Assembly: GCA_964390805.1 (NCBI GenBank)
Contig: CAYMKL010000221.1
Location: 1 to 5,465, forward strand
Length of the DNA stretch: 5,465 nt
Direction of reading: 5' to 3'
Source: CAYMKL01 sp964390805
GTDB lineage: Bacteria > Chloroflexota > Anaerolineae > VGOG01
Below, piece after piece: positions 5,101-5,465 of the stretch; the first letter of the stretch is position 1; every line of letters starts with the position of its first letter. Made by a program: the position numbers and the translations under genes. The notes under the pieces were generated by a model, which saw only the letters and a program-made list of their open reading frames with translations, did no database searches and was not told where the DNA came from.

Positions 5101-5364
5101 TCAAGACAGGGCAACGATCTCTCCTACCTCTTTCACGTCAACAGGGACCCCCTCTATCTCGGAGGGGACCAGGTCCACGGCGTCGAGTTGCGAGGGCGAT
5201 TCCTTCTTTCTCACCATCACCACCAGGCTCAACAGCCCGGTCTCGTGGCCTTCGGCCTCCTTGTAGCCGATCCCCAGTCCCACCACGTTTTTCTTCTTGA
5301 GCAGGTGCTCCTGATGCCGATTCCTGACTGCCCTTATCTCTTCGATTCCTTTCATTTCAGCCAT
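5101..5364 (-). CDS. Stand-alone copy of the protease N-terminal domain
   Basis: An 87-residue soluble protein with no signal peptide. Residues 14-86 align without any gap to residues 10-82 of the protease encoded downstream, with 29 of 73 positions identical by hand count. Shared blocks are LL---NVV--G-GYKE (GFKE in the protease), VV-V-KK, the QL pair, D-VP, and VDVKEVGEIVAL near the end. It carries no protease domain. The start is set at 5364 because GAGGAGG lies 6 bases upstream; a longer reading frame back to 5463 would place that site inside the gene. A consensus -10 lies 30 bases further up. Same strand and order as the protease suggest co-expression and a role as inhibitor, folding helper, substrate adaptor or decoy. 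Function not known; the homology between the two is clear. Confidence 0.85.
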   Translation of the reverse strand: MAEMKGIEEIRAVRNRHQEHLLKKKNVVGLGIGYKEAEGHETGLLSLVVMVRKKESPSQLDAVDLVPSEIEGVPVDVKEVGEIVALS

Positions 5365-5370
5365 ATCAGT

Positions 5371-5377
5371 CCTCCTC
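5371..5377 (-). promoter_or_regulatory. Ribosome binding site fixing the small-protein start
   Basis: GAGGAGG on the minus strand lies 6 bases before the ATG at 5362-5364. It decides this start against the longer open frame, whose extra 33 residues share nothing with the protease N-domain. Confidence 0.8.
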
Positions 5378-5395
5378 GCAAGTACTGTCTTCTGG

Positions 5396-5401
5396 ATTAT
5401 A
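5396..5401 (-). promoter_or_regulatory. -10 element of the small-protein/protease unit
   Basis: TATAAT on the minus strand, preceded by GTAG, lies 31 bases before the start codon. The -35 region has no good match at 16-18 bases, so the promoter may need an activator or be weak. Transcription would start near 5389 and could run through both genes, since I see no other promoter in the 127-base gap. Confidence 0.5.
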
Positions 5402-5465
5402 CTACGAATTGAGGTGCTGTACCTTAACAATGCGGATAAATCAGGGTAGCGTCGGGCGAGCATTT

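Noticed and set aside
4973..5266. 97-codon plus-strand frame in the gap before the small protein gene
   Set aside because: It translates the palindromic repeat (giving the telltale PELVEG) and then runs antisense to the small protein; no ribosome site.
5365..5463. 33-residue N-terminal extension of the small protein
   Set aside because: A strong GAGGAGG site and a TATAAT box fall inside the extension, and homology to the protease N-domain begins only after the internal Met.

Overview
The window is bacterial DNA, about 55% GC by eye, with sigma-70-type promoters and strong Shine-Dalgarno sites. No gene fixes the taxon. The intergenic repeats (TGGATATTAGATAT-like words, a CGTGAAACGTGA hairpin, a GAGCTTGTCGAAGG palindrome), together with an ArsR-DUF2087 regulator and an ATPase with an OmpR-type tail, remind me most of Chloroflexota. 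That is an inference of modest confidence. I see no rRNA, tRNA, CRISPR array, intact insertion sequence or replication origin.

Layout. Positions 103-1077 (minus) encode a membrane-anchored SPFH/stomatin-like protein with its own extended -10 promoter. Positions 1186-2553 (minus) encode a P-loop ATPase of STAND/archaeal-ATPase type that ends in an OmpR/PhoB DNA-binding domain. Behind it lies a roughly 200-base spacer with 9-bp-period CACTGA words arranged as an inverted repeat. Positions 2757-3132 (minus) hold a decayed toxin-antitoxin pair: a Phd/YefM-like antitoxin reads straight into the out-of-frame C-terminal stub of a RelE/ParE-like toxin. A back-to-back promoter pair then drives this remnant leftward and an ArsR-HTH plus DUF2087 regulator (3336-3911) rightward. 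The rightward promoter is a perfect TTGACA-17-TATAAT. A long hairpin at 3909-3967 separates that gene from the convergent pair that follows.

Positions 3978-4973 (minus) encode a trypsin-fold serine protease with an intact His-Asp-Ser triad, no signal peptide and an N-terminal domain of about 82 residues. Positions 5101-5364 (minus), upstream of it on the same strand, encode an 87-residue protein that is a free-standing copy of that N-terminal domain. It aligns without gaps over 73 residues with 29 identities counted by hand. This 'domain alone, then domain plus protease' pair is the best candidate for an undescribed system here. A nested palindromic repeat sits between the two genes.

How the genes work together: the protease and its mini-partner probably form one transcription unit. 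The ArsR regulator probably controls its own promoter and perhaps the divergent toxin-antitoxin remnant. No sequence evidence links the ATPase to the SPFH protein beyond adjacency and shared strand.
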